A stretch of DNA of 46,642 nucleotides, from positions 1 to 46,642 of the forward strand of contig CANQUF010000008.1 of NCBI GenBank assembly GCA_947626975.1. Reading direction: 5' to 3'. Shown one piece after another: positions 27,517 to 35,773 of the stretch (position 1 is the first letter of the stretch; each line of letters starts with the position of its first letter). Both the position numbers and the translations under genes were made by a program. Source of the DNA: an uncultured Clostridia bacterium. Its GTDB lineage: Bacteria; Bacillota; Clostridia; TANB77; CAG-465. The notes below the pieces were generated by a model, which was given only the letters and a program-made list of their open reading frames with translations, searched no databases and was not told the DNA's origin.

Positions 27517-28758
27517 TTAACTAACTTTGTAACCTTGAGATTCTAAAAACTTAATAGCATTATTGATATTTAGTTTTTTATCTTTTGTTTTAAAGTTTTT
27601 TTGAGTTAATTGCTCATAAATTTCGTGATTAAAAGGTTCATTTTTAGATAATATGTAATAAATGCAAGTAAGTAACATTCTAGCAATAGCTATAATTGCA
27701 CGTTTATGACCTCTACGTTTTTTAATTGCTTCATATCTAAGTTTAAAGTAAGGACATTGTTTGTCACGAACAGCATTATTAGCACATTGAATAAGTAATG
27801 GCTTTAAGTAAATACCAGCTCTACTAATATGTACAGACTTCTTTTTACCTGCACTTTCATTACACTGAGGAGTAAGACCAGCCCAAGAGCAAAGATGTTC
27901 AGCATCTTTAAAAACAGACATATCTGCTCCAATTTCAGAAAGTATACTAATAGCAGAAATATCTTTTACTCCAGGAACAGTTAAAATTAAATTGATTTGA
28001 TTTTGATAAGGTAAAGTTAAAGGTAAAATAGCTTTTTCAATATCGTTAATGCAGTTAATAATATTATCATAATGATTAAGACAAACTTTCATTTTAGAGT
28101 TTTGCTCATGAGAAATATTCCCCTCAATAGAATCCAAAATTTCTTGAGGAGAGGCTTTTAAATTCTTTTTAAGAAGAGGAGTAATATCTTGAATAGAAAC
28201 ATTGCTATCTTTAGATAACATTAATTCTAAAATGGATTTAGAAGTTTTACCAAAAGTATCAGTAATAACATTAGAAATGGTAATATTAGAAACAGTAAGA
28301 GAATTTTGAAATCTGTTCTTTTCAGAGCTTTTGCAATTAACCAACTTAAAACGATAGCGCATTAAATCACGAAGTTGACGAATATCAAGAGGTGGCATAA
28401 AACTGCCTTGAACTAGACCATGTTTAAAAATATCAGTTATCCAAACAGAGTCTTTAGTATCGGTTTTTTTGCCACTTATGGCTTTAACATATTTAGGATG
28501 AGTAATAGTAACATTACAAGAATCTTCTAAAATGTTAAAAATAGGAATCCAATACTTACCAGTAGATTCCATACACACATCTTTGCAATTGTTATCGATA
28601 AGCCATTGTTTAAGTTTTTTAATATCTTTAGTAAAAGTAGAAAATTGTTTTGTTTGGTATGTGGTAACTTTTTGTTCATTTGTAGTAGCAATAGTAGCAA
28701 CTAACACTTTTTTGTGAACATCAATACCACAGCATACATTGTAACAAATTTTAAGCAT
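27517..28758 (-). CDS. IS110-family transposase (DEDD recombinase)
   Basis: A 413-residue RNA-guided recombinase of the IS110 family. The N-terminal RuvC-like DEDD domain starts CCGIDVHKKVLVA (first Asp) and continues with CMESTGKYWIPI (Glu) and KKTDTKDSVWI (the paired Asp). The C-terminal Tnp domain has VPGVKDISAISILSEIG and the SWAGLTPQCNESAGK block with the catalytic-serine neighbourhood, then KKRRGHKRAIIAIARMLL. The track start at 28800 is upstream of the AGGAGG site; ATG 28758 lies seven bases after it. The frame is intact, so the element could be active. Confidence 0.93.
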   Translation of the reverse strand: MLKICYNVCCGIDVHKKVLVATIATTNEQKVTTYQTKQFSTFTKDIKKLKQWLIDNNCKDVCMESTGKYWIPIFNILEDSCNVTITHPKYVKAISGKKTDTKDSVWITDIFKHGLVQGSFMPPLDIRQLRDLMRYRFKLVNCKSSEKNRFQNSLTVSNITISNVITDTFGKTSKSILELMLSKDSNVSIQDITPLLKKNLKASPQEILDSIEGNISHEQNSKMKVCLNHYDNIINCINDIEKAILPLTLPYQNQINLILTVPGVKDISAISILSEIGADMSVFKDAEHLCSWAGLTPQCNESAGKKKSVHISRAGIYLKPLLIQCANNAVRDKQCPYFKLRYEAIKKRRGHKRAIIAIARMLLTCIYYILSKNEPFNHEIYEQLTQKNFKTKDKKLNINNAIKFLESQGYKVS

Positions 28759-28774
28759 TTTGTTACCTCCTGTA

Positions 28775-29005
28775 AAAAATAAAAAAAGATGTATAGACAT
28801 TTACTATGTGTACCCAGCTAGATTAACGGACTTTGTTAAATACAAAGATAAGGTTACGCACTCCACCTACAATAAAGTAGGATATGTTGCACTCATTTGT
28901 GCTTAAAAGGTACACGTCACATATAACTATACGGGATATAATTACAAAAAAGTGGTAATTATTCGCCACTCCTCCCAACGTGCTCTTCAGTCTATCTATA
29001 CATCT
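28775..29005 (-). ncRNA. Candidate bridge RNA in the IS110 leader
   Basis: In IS110-group elements the non-coding end upstream of the transposase encodes a bridge RNA with two loops that pair to target and donor DNA. Here about 230 nt lie between a consensus promoter and the transposase ribosome binding site. In minus-strand order they hold at least four stems: AGTGG/CCACT (28951-28970), GCAC/GTGC (28889-28902), CCTAC/GTAGG (28866-28881) and CTTTGT/ACAAAG (28831-28847). The size and place fit; the loop assignments and the exact ends are not determined. I did not attempt to match loops to the flanks. Confidence 0.65.
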
Positions 29006-29011
29006 AATAAC

Positions 29012-29040
29012 ATTATAACATATTATGGTAACAAAATCAA
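29012..29040 (-). promoter_or_regulatory. Promoter of the IS110 leader and transposase
   Basis: On the minus strand TTGATT, 17-bp spacer and perfect TATAAT; the predicted start is at about 29005, far upstream of the transposase, which leaves a long structured leader. Confidence 0.75.
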
Positions 29041-29066
29041 AGTAAAAATTTTTAATATAGATTTGT

Positions 29067-29094
29067 GCCTTCCGCAGACGAGCGAAGCGAAGGC
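29067..29094. repeat. GC-rich imperfect palindrome beside the IS110 element
   Basis: GCCTTC ... GAAGGC arms enclose GC-rich sequence (extra pairing GC/GC with one bulged C). The composition contrasts sharply with the AT-rich surroundings. It lies between the IS110 leader promoter and the scpB ribosome binding site. It may be a REP-like element, since several IS110 members target such hairpins, or part of the element's end. Confidence 0.45.
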
Positions 29095-29116
29095 AAGAAA
29101 GGAATGAGATTAAATT

Positions 29117-29689
29117 ATGGAAAATTTAGAAAATATAGTTGAAGCAGTTCTTTTTACTTTAGGAAGAGAAATATCAATTGATGAATTATCTAAAACTTTA
29201 GAAGAAGAAAAAGAAAAGATAGAAAATGCTATAACAAAAATAGCACAAAAGTATAATGGAAAATGTGGTATAAATTTAGTTAAAGTAAAGAATATGTATC
29301 AGCTTGTTACAAATAAAGATTATTATGAGTATGTAAATAGATTTATTGAAAATACTAAAAAACAAAATTTGTCTACTGCAGCGCTTGAAGTTTTAAGTAT
29401 TATTGCATACAACCCTAAAATAACTAAATCAGAAATTGAAAATATAAGAGGTGTAAATAGTGATTTTGCTGTAAATAAATTACTTGAATGCGGACTAGTG
29501 GAAGAAGTAGCAAGACTTAATCTACCAGGAAGACCAGCGGCTTATGCTGTTACTAATGAATTTTTAAGATCTTGTGGTATTAATGCTATAGATGAACTAC
29601 CAAAATTTGAAGAAATAAGGATAAAAGATGAGCAACTTCTTGTAAGCGATTTTGAAGAAAATAATAAAAATATAACTAGTGAGGAATAA
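29117..29689 (+). CDS. scpB: Segregation and condensation protein B (ScpB)
   Basis: ScpB is the winged-helix kite subunit of the SMC-ScpAB condensin. The 190-residue protein begins MENLENIVEAVLFTLGREIS, the family's typical opening, and has LSTAALEVLSIIAYNPKITK and IENIRGVNSDFAVNKLLECG, then GRPAAYAVTNEFLRSCGI in the second winged helix. An AAAGGA site precedes the ATG. Its usual partner scpA is not adjacent: upstream is the IS110 element on the opposite strand. addB follows almost immediately, so the two are cotranscribed. Confidence 0.95.
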   Translation: MENLENIVEAVLFTLGREISIDELSKTLEEEKEKIENAITKIAQKYNGKCGINLVKVKNMYQLVTNKDYYEYVNRFIENTKKQNLSTAALEVLSIIAYNPKITKSEIENIRGVNSDFAVNKLLECGLVEEVARLNLPGRPAAYAVTNEFLRSCGINAIDELPKFEEIRIKDEQLLVSDFEENNKNITSEE

Positions 29690-29690
29690 T

Positions 29691-32600
29691 ATGGAACTTA
29701 ATTGTATAGTAGGTAAACCTAAAACTGGAAAAACTACGCATATATATGAAAGTATATTAAATGATATAAAAAATGATATAGAAGTAATATTATTTGTACC
29801 ATCTCAAAGTAGAGTGATTGCAGAAAAACAATATATGCAACTTCTAGAAAAAAAAGGAATAATTGGTGTAAATATAACTACTATATCAGAGTATGTAAAA
29901 AAGTATATAAGAAAAAATAAATTGTATTTAGATGATAGATATATATCTAAATTGGATAAAAAAATTGCTTTAAGTAAAATTATAAATAGTGATAAAAATA
30001 TAATTAAAATATTTAAAAATGTAAAAAATAAATCAGGTTTTTTAGAAATGATATATATTTATATTGATTTATTAAGAAAAGGAAATATAAATATAGAAAA
30101 CTTAGAAAAAATTCAGTTAGGTAACAAAATAACACAGTTAAAGCTTAAAGAAATAATTAATATATATAAACTATATTATGAAGAAATAAGTAAAAACTAT
30201 ATAGATGATATTGATGAAATAAAAATTTTTTTAGAAAATATTAATAGTAAAAATTTAAGCAAAACAAAAATATATTTTGATTCATATAATAATTTTAATG
30301 AAAGTGAATTTAAAGTTATAGAAGAATTTTTAAAATATGCAATAAGCATAACTATATCGCTTACTACTGATATTACTGATTTAAAAGATATATATGCAAG
30401 TAAAACAAATGAAATATTTGAAGTTGCAAATAATACATATTTAAGGTTACTTAGAATTGCAAATAAAGTAGGTGCAGACTTTAATACTATGGTTAAATAT
30501 AATAATTACTTAAAAATGAATAATGATATTTTGTATCTTGGAGAAAATATATTTTCTGATATGAATTTAAAAAAAAGGAAATCTGAAAACGTATATATAA
30601 ATATAGTTTCTAATAGATATACTGAAATAGAAAAGATAGCTAGCATTATATCAAAAAAAATAAGAGAAGGTTATAGATATAACGACTTTATAATTTATAC
30701 AACTAATATACAACAATACAAAGATATTATAAAAAGAATATTTTTTAAATATAATATACCAATATATACGGATGATAAGGTATGTATTAAAAATCTAAAA
30801 TTAACTTGTTATATATTAAATATCATTGATATATATATAAATGGTTTAAAAAAAGATAACATAATAAAAATATTGAAACTTGGATTAAATAATATATCTG
30901 ATGAAGATATTGCATATATAGAAAACTATATGTTAGAGTTTAATATTTTAAAAGATTTAAGATATATAAATTTTGAAGTAAATAATAGCCAAAATAATAT
31001 ATATGATTTAGATAGATTAAATAATATAAGAGAAAGAATAATAAAAATATTTTTTGATGAAGATGATAAAGAGTTATTTTCAATAAATAAAAAAAAGACA
31101 TATGAGATTTCAAAAATAATATATACTATATATAATCATATGATAAAAAATAACATTTTTAATATATATTCTGAGAGATTACGTTATATAGAAAATAATA
31201 TAGAAAAATTTGAAAGTAATAGTTTTAATATTGAAAGTCAAGTATGGAATAATTTAGTAGAAATATTTGATTCAATAAATAAAATGTATACCGAATATAT
31301 AACATTAGAGAAATTTAAAGAAATTTTTGAACTTTTGTTAAAAGATACATATGTTAAGGGTATTCCATCTACTATTGATACAGTTGAGCTTGTTGATATT
31401 AATAAAACAAGAACAGATGTTAAAAAGATTATATTCTTTATTGGCGTAAATGAAAATGAATTTCCAAAAATATCTGATGAAGATATTATATTTAATGATA
31501 ATGAATTAGATAATATAAAAAAAGAAGGAATTATTTTAAGAGAGACATCAATATCAAAGCAAAATATGGCTTTATATAATATATATATTGCACTTAATAA
31601 TGTAACTGAGCAAGTATATATATATATTCCAAGTTCAGATTTAAATGGTAAAAGCTTAAGACCATCATCCATTATTGTACAAATAAAAAAAGTTTTAGAT
31701 GTAAATGTAGTAGGTAGTGTTACACAAACTCAAAATATGAATGAAAATATATATACAAAAGAAGATTTATTAAATTATATGATTTATTTATTAAAAAATA
31801 GAAATATTAAAAATGAAGAGTATGAAGAAATAAATAACAAAATAATTGATATATATAACTACTTAATTACTGATAAAAAATATAATGAGGTTATTTCATA
31901 TAAAAAAGATGATAGTAATCTTACAAAAGATACAATTAATAGTATATATAGTGATAACTTAAATACTAGTATATCAAGAATTGAATTATTTAAAAAATGT
32001 CCTTTTTCATATTTTATGAAATATTGCCTAAAAGTTGAACCAAGAAAAGAATATCAGATATCAAATATAGATATTGGAAATTTTATGCATGGTACATTAG
32101 AAGAGTTTTCAAAATATTTATATACTAATAATATTACATGGCAATCTTTATTAATTGAAAATGATGAGAAAAGTAAAGGTTGGGAAGATATACTAGATTC
32201 AATAATAATAAATAAATTAAATAATATACTTAATATAAAGAAAGAAAACATTAAATATACTATTCTTACACGAAAGCTAATTACTACTATAAAAAAAGTA
32301 ATATTAGTTATTGCAAGGTCTTTTAATCAAAGTGATTTTGTACCTTATGGATATGAAATTGAATTTAAAAAAAATGGTACATTTATGCCTATAGAAATTA
32401 ATTTAGGTAACTTTAAAACTATGACTTTAATCGGGAAAATTGATAGAGTAGATATACTAAGACTTGATGATAAGGATTATATTAGAGTAGTAGATTATAA
32501 ATCAAGTGATAGAAGTTTAAAATTAGAAGATATAAAGTCTGGAATCTCTTTACAATTGATAACATATTTAATGGCTTTTATATCTAATTTGGAAAATAAT

Positions 32601-33026
32601 TGTAAAACTGAAAATAACAAAAAAATTTTACCAGCTGCAATGGTATATTTTAATTTGTCTGATAAATTAGTAAGTTTAAATGAATATACAGAAAATGAAG
32701 ATAAAATTAAAAGTGAAATTACAAAATCACTTAGAATGAAAGGAATCTTTTTAAAAGATATTAGTATAATAGAAAAAATGGATAAAAAATTACTTACTGA
32801 TGAAAGATTGATTGATATTTCTAAAATTACATTAAATAATCAAAATACTACAAAAGCATTAGAAGAAAAAGAGTATTTAAATTTATTTAAAGAGGCAGAT
32901 AATATTTTAAAAGAGATAGGAAATGAAATAATAAGAGGAGTAGTTAGAATATTTCCAAATAAAAAATGTGATCATTGTAAATTTTGTAATTATTCAAGTG
33001 TTTGTAGAAAAAATATTTGCGTATAA
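29691..33026 (+). CDS. addB: ATP-dependent helicase/nuclease subunit B (AddB)
   Basis: The AddB partner of AddA. The 1111-residue product begins with CIVGKPKTGKTTHIYESI (Walker A), has a degenerate helicase body, and ends with a RecB-family nuclease (IRVVDYKSSDRSLKLE). The four cysteines of the AddB iron-sulphur cluster are present: one in FKKCPFSYFMKYC and three in CKFCNYSSVC (C-x2-C-x5-C). The track start (GTG 29679) overlaps scpB; the ATG at 29691 follows GTGAGG and the scpB stop by one base. Loss of neighbourhood with addA is unusual but both genes look intact. Confidence 0.95.
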   Translation: MELNCIVGKPKTGKTTHIYESILNDIKNDIEVILFVPSQSRVIAEKQYMQLLEKKGIIGVNITTISEYVKKYIRKNKLYLDDRYISKLDKKIALSKIINSDKNIIKIFKNVKNKSGFLEMIYIYIDLLRKGNINIENLEKIQLGNKITQLKLKEIINIYKLYYEEISKNYIDDIDEIKIFLENINSKNLSKTKIYFDSYNNFNESEFKVIEEFLKYAISITISLTTDITDLKDIYASKTNEIFEVANNTYLRLLRIANKVGADFNTMVKYNNYLKMNNDILYLGENIFSDMNLKKRKSENVYINIVSNRYTEIEKIASIISKKIREGYRYNDFIIYTTNIQQYKDIIKRIFFKYNIPIYTDDKVCIKNLKLTCYILNIIDIYINGLKKDNIIKILKLGLNNISDEDIAYIENYMLEFNILKDLRYINFEVNNSQNNIYDLDRLNNIRERIIKIFFDEDDKELFSINKKKTYEISKIIYTIYNHMIKNNIFNIYSERLRYIENNIEKFESNSFNIESQVWNNLVEIFDSINKMYTEYITLEKFKEIFELLLKDTYVKGIPSTIDTVELVDINKTRTDVKKIIFFIGVNENEFPKISDEDIIFNDNELDNIKKEGIILRETSISKQNMALYNIYIALNNVTEQVYIYIPSSDLNGKSLRPSSIIVQIKKVLDVNVVGSVTQTQNMNENIYTKEDLLNYMIYLLKNRNIKNEEYEEINNKIIDIYNYLITDKKYNEVISYKKDDSNLTKDTINSIYSDNLNTSISRIELFKKCPFSYFMKYCLKVEPRKEYQISNIDIGNFMHGTLEEFSKYLYTNNITWQSLLIENDEKSKGWEDILDSIIINKLNNILNIKKENIKYTILTRKLITTIKKVILVIARSFNQSDFVPYGYEIEFKKNGTFMPIEINLGNFKTMTLIGKIDRVDILRLDDKDYIRVVDYKSSDRSLKLEDIKSGISLQLITYLMAFISNLENNCKTENNKKILPAAMVYFNLSDKLVSLNEYTENEDKIKSEITKSLRMKGIFLKDISIIEKMDKKLLTDERLIDISKITLNNQNTTKALEEKEYLNLFKEADNILKEIGNEIIRGVVRIFPNKKCDHCKFCNYSSVCRKNICV

Positions 33027-33105
33027 TATATAATTAATTATTTTTAACATAGTATTTAATTGGTAGATTATTTAATATTTTCAAGAACTAAAAATACTTT
33101 TTTAA

Positions 33106-33116
33106 TACAAATTGTA
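33106..33116. promoter_or_regulatory. Operator-like dyad TACAAATTGTA upstream of repeat gene A
   Basis: Five-base arms around one base, nine bases before the -35 box. The same dyad occurs at the same distance before genes C (35674-35684) and D (37082-37092), and with one change before gene B. It could be a regulator site or simply conserved by duplication. Confidence 0.4.
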
Positions 33117-33125
33117 CTTTAAATA

Positions 33126-33154
33126 TTTACATAATATAAAAAATGTAGTATAAT
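33126..33154 (+). promoter_or_regulatory. Promoter of repeat gene A
   Basis: TTTACA at 33126-33131, 17-bp spacer, perfect TATAAT at 33149-33154. The promoter and about 120 bases upstream are similar to those of genes B, C and D. Confidence 0.8.
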
Positions 33155-33207
33155 ATAGCATAGTTTAAAATAAAACTAAAATAAATTTATGAAAGTGAGT
33201 GTTTGTC

Positions 33208-34608
33208 ATGAAAGGTAATACTGTAGAACAAAAAAAACACAAGAAAGTTTTAGCGTTGCTAGAATTTTACGACCTTTTTGGTAGATGGCCTAAATCTAAA
33301 GAAAAATATATAGGTTTGGATATAGGTAGATTTGGATGCAATGTTAAGTATTCAAGAACAATGATATCTAGTGATGATTATGATATACTTGAAGAAAAAG
33401 GATTCTTTAAAAATACTCGTGAGGGTCAGAAGAGTAAAAAAATTATGTTGTTGTTAGAGTTTTACGACCTTTTTGGTAGATGGCCTAAAACAGAAGAAAA
33501 ATATAAAGGTATTTATATAGGAAGATTTGCTCAAAGCATTAAACATTTTAAAGTAATCATTTCTAATAAAGATAAAAGTGTACTTGAAGAAAAGGATTTT
33601 TTTAGTACCAGAGATCAGAAAAAACATAAAAAAGTTATGTTATTAATAGAATTTCATGATAGATATGGAAGGTGGCCTAAAAGAAGTGAAAGATATAAAA
33701 ATGAGAATATAGGACGGTTTGTTAATAGTATAAAATTTTCAAATATAATTCTTTCTGATGAAGATTATGAAACTCTTAAAAATATGAACTTTTTTTACAG
33801 TAATTATAAACATAAAGTAAAAAAAGAAAATAATGTAAATTATAGTAAGCATGAAAAGGTTCTAAGTTTATTAGAGTTTTATGATAAAAATGGAAGATTT
33901 CCTAAAGCAAGTGAGAAATATAAAATGCTTGATATAGGAGCTTGGGCTAAGAATATTAAGCAGAATAATAAAAATCTTTCAGAAGAGGATTATAAGGCTC
34001 TTGAAGAAAAAAACTTCTTTATCACTTTAGAACAGAAAAGACACAATAAAGTCTTGTTGTTGTTAGAATTTTTTGATGTCTTTGGAAGATGGCCTAAATC
34101 AGAAGAAAAATATAAAGGTTTTAAGATAGGTAGCTTTGCACAAAGTGTTAAATATTTTAAAGTAAGCATTTCTAATAAAGACAAATATACACTTGAAGAA
34201 AAAGGATTCTTTGAAAATTCTTTAGAAAGTCAGAAACATAGAAAAATTTTGCTTTTACTAGAATTTTTTGATGTCTTTGGAAGATGGCCTAAATCCACAG
34301 AAATATATAAAGATATTAAGATAGGTAACTTTGCACTAGGTGTTAAATATTTTAAAATTAAAATTTCTAATAAAGACAAAAATACACTTGAAAAAAAAGA
34401 CTTTTTTATTTCTAAGGAAGAGAAGAAACATAGAAAAGTTATGTTACTAATAGAATTCCATGATAGATATGGAAGGTGGCCAAAATATAACGAAAAGTAC
34501 AAAAATGAAAATATAGGGAGATTTATTTATACTATAAAACATTTTATAGTACCTCTTTCAGAAGAAGATTATAGAATTCTTGAAAAAGCAACTTTTTTTA
34601 GTGTATGA
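33208..34608 (+). CDS. HA-repeat protein A (seven 65-residue repeats)
   Basis: A 466-residue protein that is nothing but seven copies of a roughly 65-residue unit, the third followed by a short linker (HKVKKENNVN). The unit pattern is K-H-x-K-V-x-L-L-x-E-F, then D-x-F-G-R-W-P-K, then I-G-x-F, then L-S-x-x-D-Y-x-x-L-x-x-K-x-F-F. This resembles the helicase-associated (HA) domain: the G-RWPK part matches its G-x-x-VP, IG-F its LG-W, and the last part its L-x-x-eri-x-L-x-x-lGF ending. HA domains are presumed nucleic-acid binding. No helicase, nuclease, signal peptide or membrane segment is present. Repeats 3 and 7 and repeats 2, 5 and 6 form similar groups. The track's GTG start lies inside the ribosome binding region; ATG 33208 is chosen by analogy with the other copies. 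Function unknown. Confidence 0.8.
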   Translation: MKGNTVEQKKHKKVLALLEFYDLFGRWPKSKEKYIGLDIGRFGCNVKYSRTMISSDDYDILEEKGFFKNTREGQKSKKIMLLLEFYDLFGRWPKTEEKYKGIYIGRFAQSIKHFKVIISNKDKSVLEEKDFFSTRDQKKHKKVMLLIEFHDRYGRWPKRSERYKNENIGRFVNSIKFSNIILSDEDYETLKNMNFFYSNYKHKVKKENNVNYSKHEKVLSLLEFYDKNGRFPKASEKYKMLDIGAWAKNIKQNNKNLSEEDYKALEEKNFFITLEQKRHNKVLLLLEFFDVFGRWPKSEEKYKGFKIGSFAQSVKYFKVSISNKDKYTLEEKGFFENSLESQKHRKILLLLEFFDVFGRWPKSTEIYKDIKIGNFALGVKYFKIKISNKDKNTLEKKDFFISKEEKKHRKVMLLIEFHDRYGRWPKYNEKYKNENIGRFIYTIKHFIVPLSEEDYRILEKATFFSV

Positions 34609-34640
34609 AATGGATTAACATATAAAAAATTACTTTTTTA

Positions 34641-34690
34641 AAAACTGATGAGATAATTCATAAATTGAAAAATTTCATCAGTTTTTTGTT
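34641..34690 (+). terminator. Terminator of repeat gene A
   Basis: Stem AAAACTGATGA / TCATCAGTTTT with a T-run after it; the same hairpin type follows genes B, C and D. Confidence 0.8.
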
Positions 34691-34870
34691 TTTTTATTAA
34701 CTTTAATTTGTTGTTATTAAATTAATAAAAATTATTCTAAATATGTGTATAAAATAAATATATATAACTAATTATTTATAACATAGTATTTTTAATTAGT
34801 AGCCTATTTTTACTTATTTAATATTTTCTAAAACTAAAAAATACTTTTTATACAAATTATACTTTAAATA
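34691..34870. other. Spacer between repeat genes A and B
   Basis: Non-coding. The distal part (from about 34770) is the conserved promoter-upstream block shared by the four genes, including the dyad with one change (TACAAATTATA). Confidence 0.6.
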
Positions 34871-34899
34871 TTTACATAATATATAAAATGTGATAAAAT
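34871..34899 (+). promoter_or_regulatory. Promoter of repeat gene B
   Basis: TTTACA, 17-bp spacer, TAAAAT at 34894-34899. Confidence 0.75.
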
Positions 34900-34950
34900 G
34901 CTACAAAATAAATATAAACTATAATATAATTATGAAAGTGAGTGTTGTAT

Positions 34951-35364
34951 ATGAGTAAAGATAATGCAAAGGGAAATGTAAATTTAAGTAAACATGAAAA
35001 AGTTTTGCTTTTGCTAGAATTTTTTGATGTCTTTGGAAGATGGTCTAAAACAAGAGAAGAGTATAAAGGTAAGAAAATAGGAATTTTTGCTAAAGATATA
35101 AAATCTACAAATATAAAGTTATCAAAAGAAGATTATGATATTCTTAAGAAAAAAAGATTTTTTAATAATACTCGGAAGCAAAAAAAACATAAAAAATTTT
35201 TGCTTTTGTTAGAATTTTTTGATAAATTTGGCAGATGGCCTAAACAAAAAGAAGAATATAAAAACGAAAAAATAGGCGCTTTTGCTAGCAGTATTAAAAC
35301 TTTAAATACAAAGTTATCAAAAGAAGATTATGCTTTACTTGCTAATAAAGGCTTCTATAAATAA
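34951..35364 (+). CDS. HA-repeat protein B (two repeats)
   Basis: The shortest member, 137 residues: an N-terminal cap MSKDNAKGNVNLSKHEK shared with C and D, two 65-residue units, and the shared ending NKGFYK. Repeat 1 has RWSK where all others have RWPK or RFPK. Its variable tract (IFAKDIKSTNI) is close to that of the last repeat of gene D (IFARDIKSTHR), suggesting exchange between genes. GTGAG eight bases before the ATG serves as ribosome binding site; the track's upstream GTG belongs to that site. It could be a deletion product of a longer array, but it is intact with its own promoter and terminator. Confidence 0.8.
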   Translation: MSKDNAKGNVNLSKHEKVLLLLEFFDVFGRWSKTREEYKGKKIGIFAKDIKSTNIKLSKEDYDILKKKRFFNNTRKQKKHKKFLLLLEFFDKFGRWPKQKEEYKNEKIGAFASSIKTLNTKLSKEDYALLANKGFYK

Positions 35365-35373
35365 TGTAATGTA

Positions 35374-35427
35374 AAAACTGGTGAAATAATTCAAAAATAA
35401 ATTTGAAAAATTTCATCAGTTTTTTTA
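35374..35427 (+). terminator. Terminator of repeat gene B
   Basis: Stem AAAACTGGTGAAAT / ATTTCATCAGTTTT (one G-T pair), followed by T-rich sequence. Confidence 0.75.
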
Positions 35428-35693
35428 TTATTAATTTTTATTTGTATTTTTTAACTAAATGTAATGTGTTATAGTTTAAATTAATAAAAATTCTTCTAAA
35501 TACATGAAATGATATAAAAAATGATAATAAAATTTTCAATAAATTATGACTAGTAATTTAATATATATATATATAATAAAGAAGATAATTATATATAATT
35601 AATTATTTATTTTTAACACAGTATTTAATTAGTGGCCTATTTAATATTTTCTAAAACTAAAAAATACTTTTTATACAAATTGTACTTTAAATA
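35428..35693. other. Spacer between repeat genes B and C
   Basis: Non-coding, duplicated exactly in the C-D spacer. It includes an (AT)n run near 35562-35574 and the dyad TACAAATTGTA at 35674-35684. Confidence 0.7.
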
Positions 35694-35722
35694 TTTACAT
35701 AATATAAAAAATGTGATAAAAT
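35694..35722 (+). promoter_or_regulatory. Promoter of repeat gene C
   Basis: TTTACA at 35694-35699, 17-bp spacer, TAAAAT at 35717-35722, nine bases after the dyad. Confidence 0.75.
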
Positions 35723-35773
35723 GCTACAAAATAAATATAAACTATAATATAATTATGAAAGTGAGTGTTGTAT

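Larger units (their letters stand above)
27440..29045 (-). mobile_element. IS110-family insertion sequence
   Basis: The element comprises a DEDD transposase gene, a long structured leader with its own promoter upstream of it (right side of the window) and a terminator-like hairpin downstream. It has no terminal inverted repeats that I can see, as expected for IS110, so the exact ends are uncertain by some tens of bases; I set them outside the terminator hairpin and the leader promoter. It is on the opposite strand to scpB-addB. Confidence 0.8.

Noticed and set aside
27420-27524. 34-codon TTG-started frame behind AAAAGGAG
   Set aside because: The ribosome binding site is a little distant, the product is not recognisable, and the frame overlaps the end of the IS110 transposase gene; I mention it only under the promoter.
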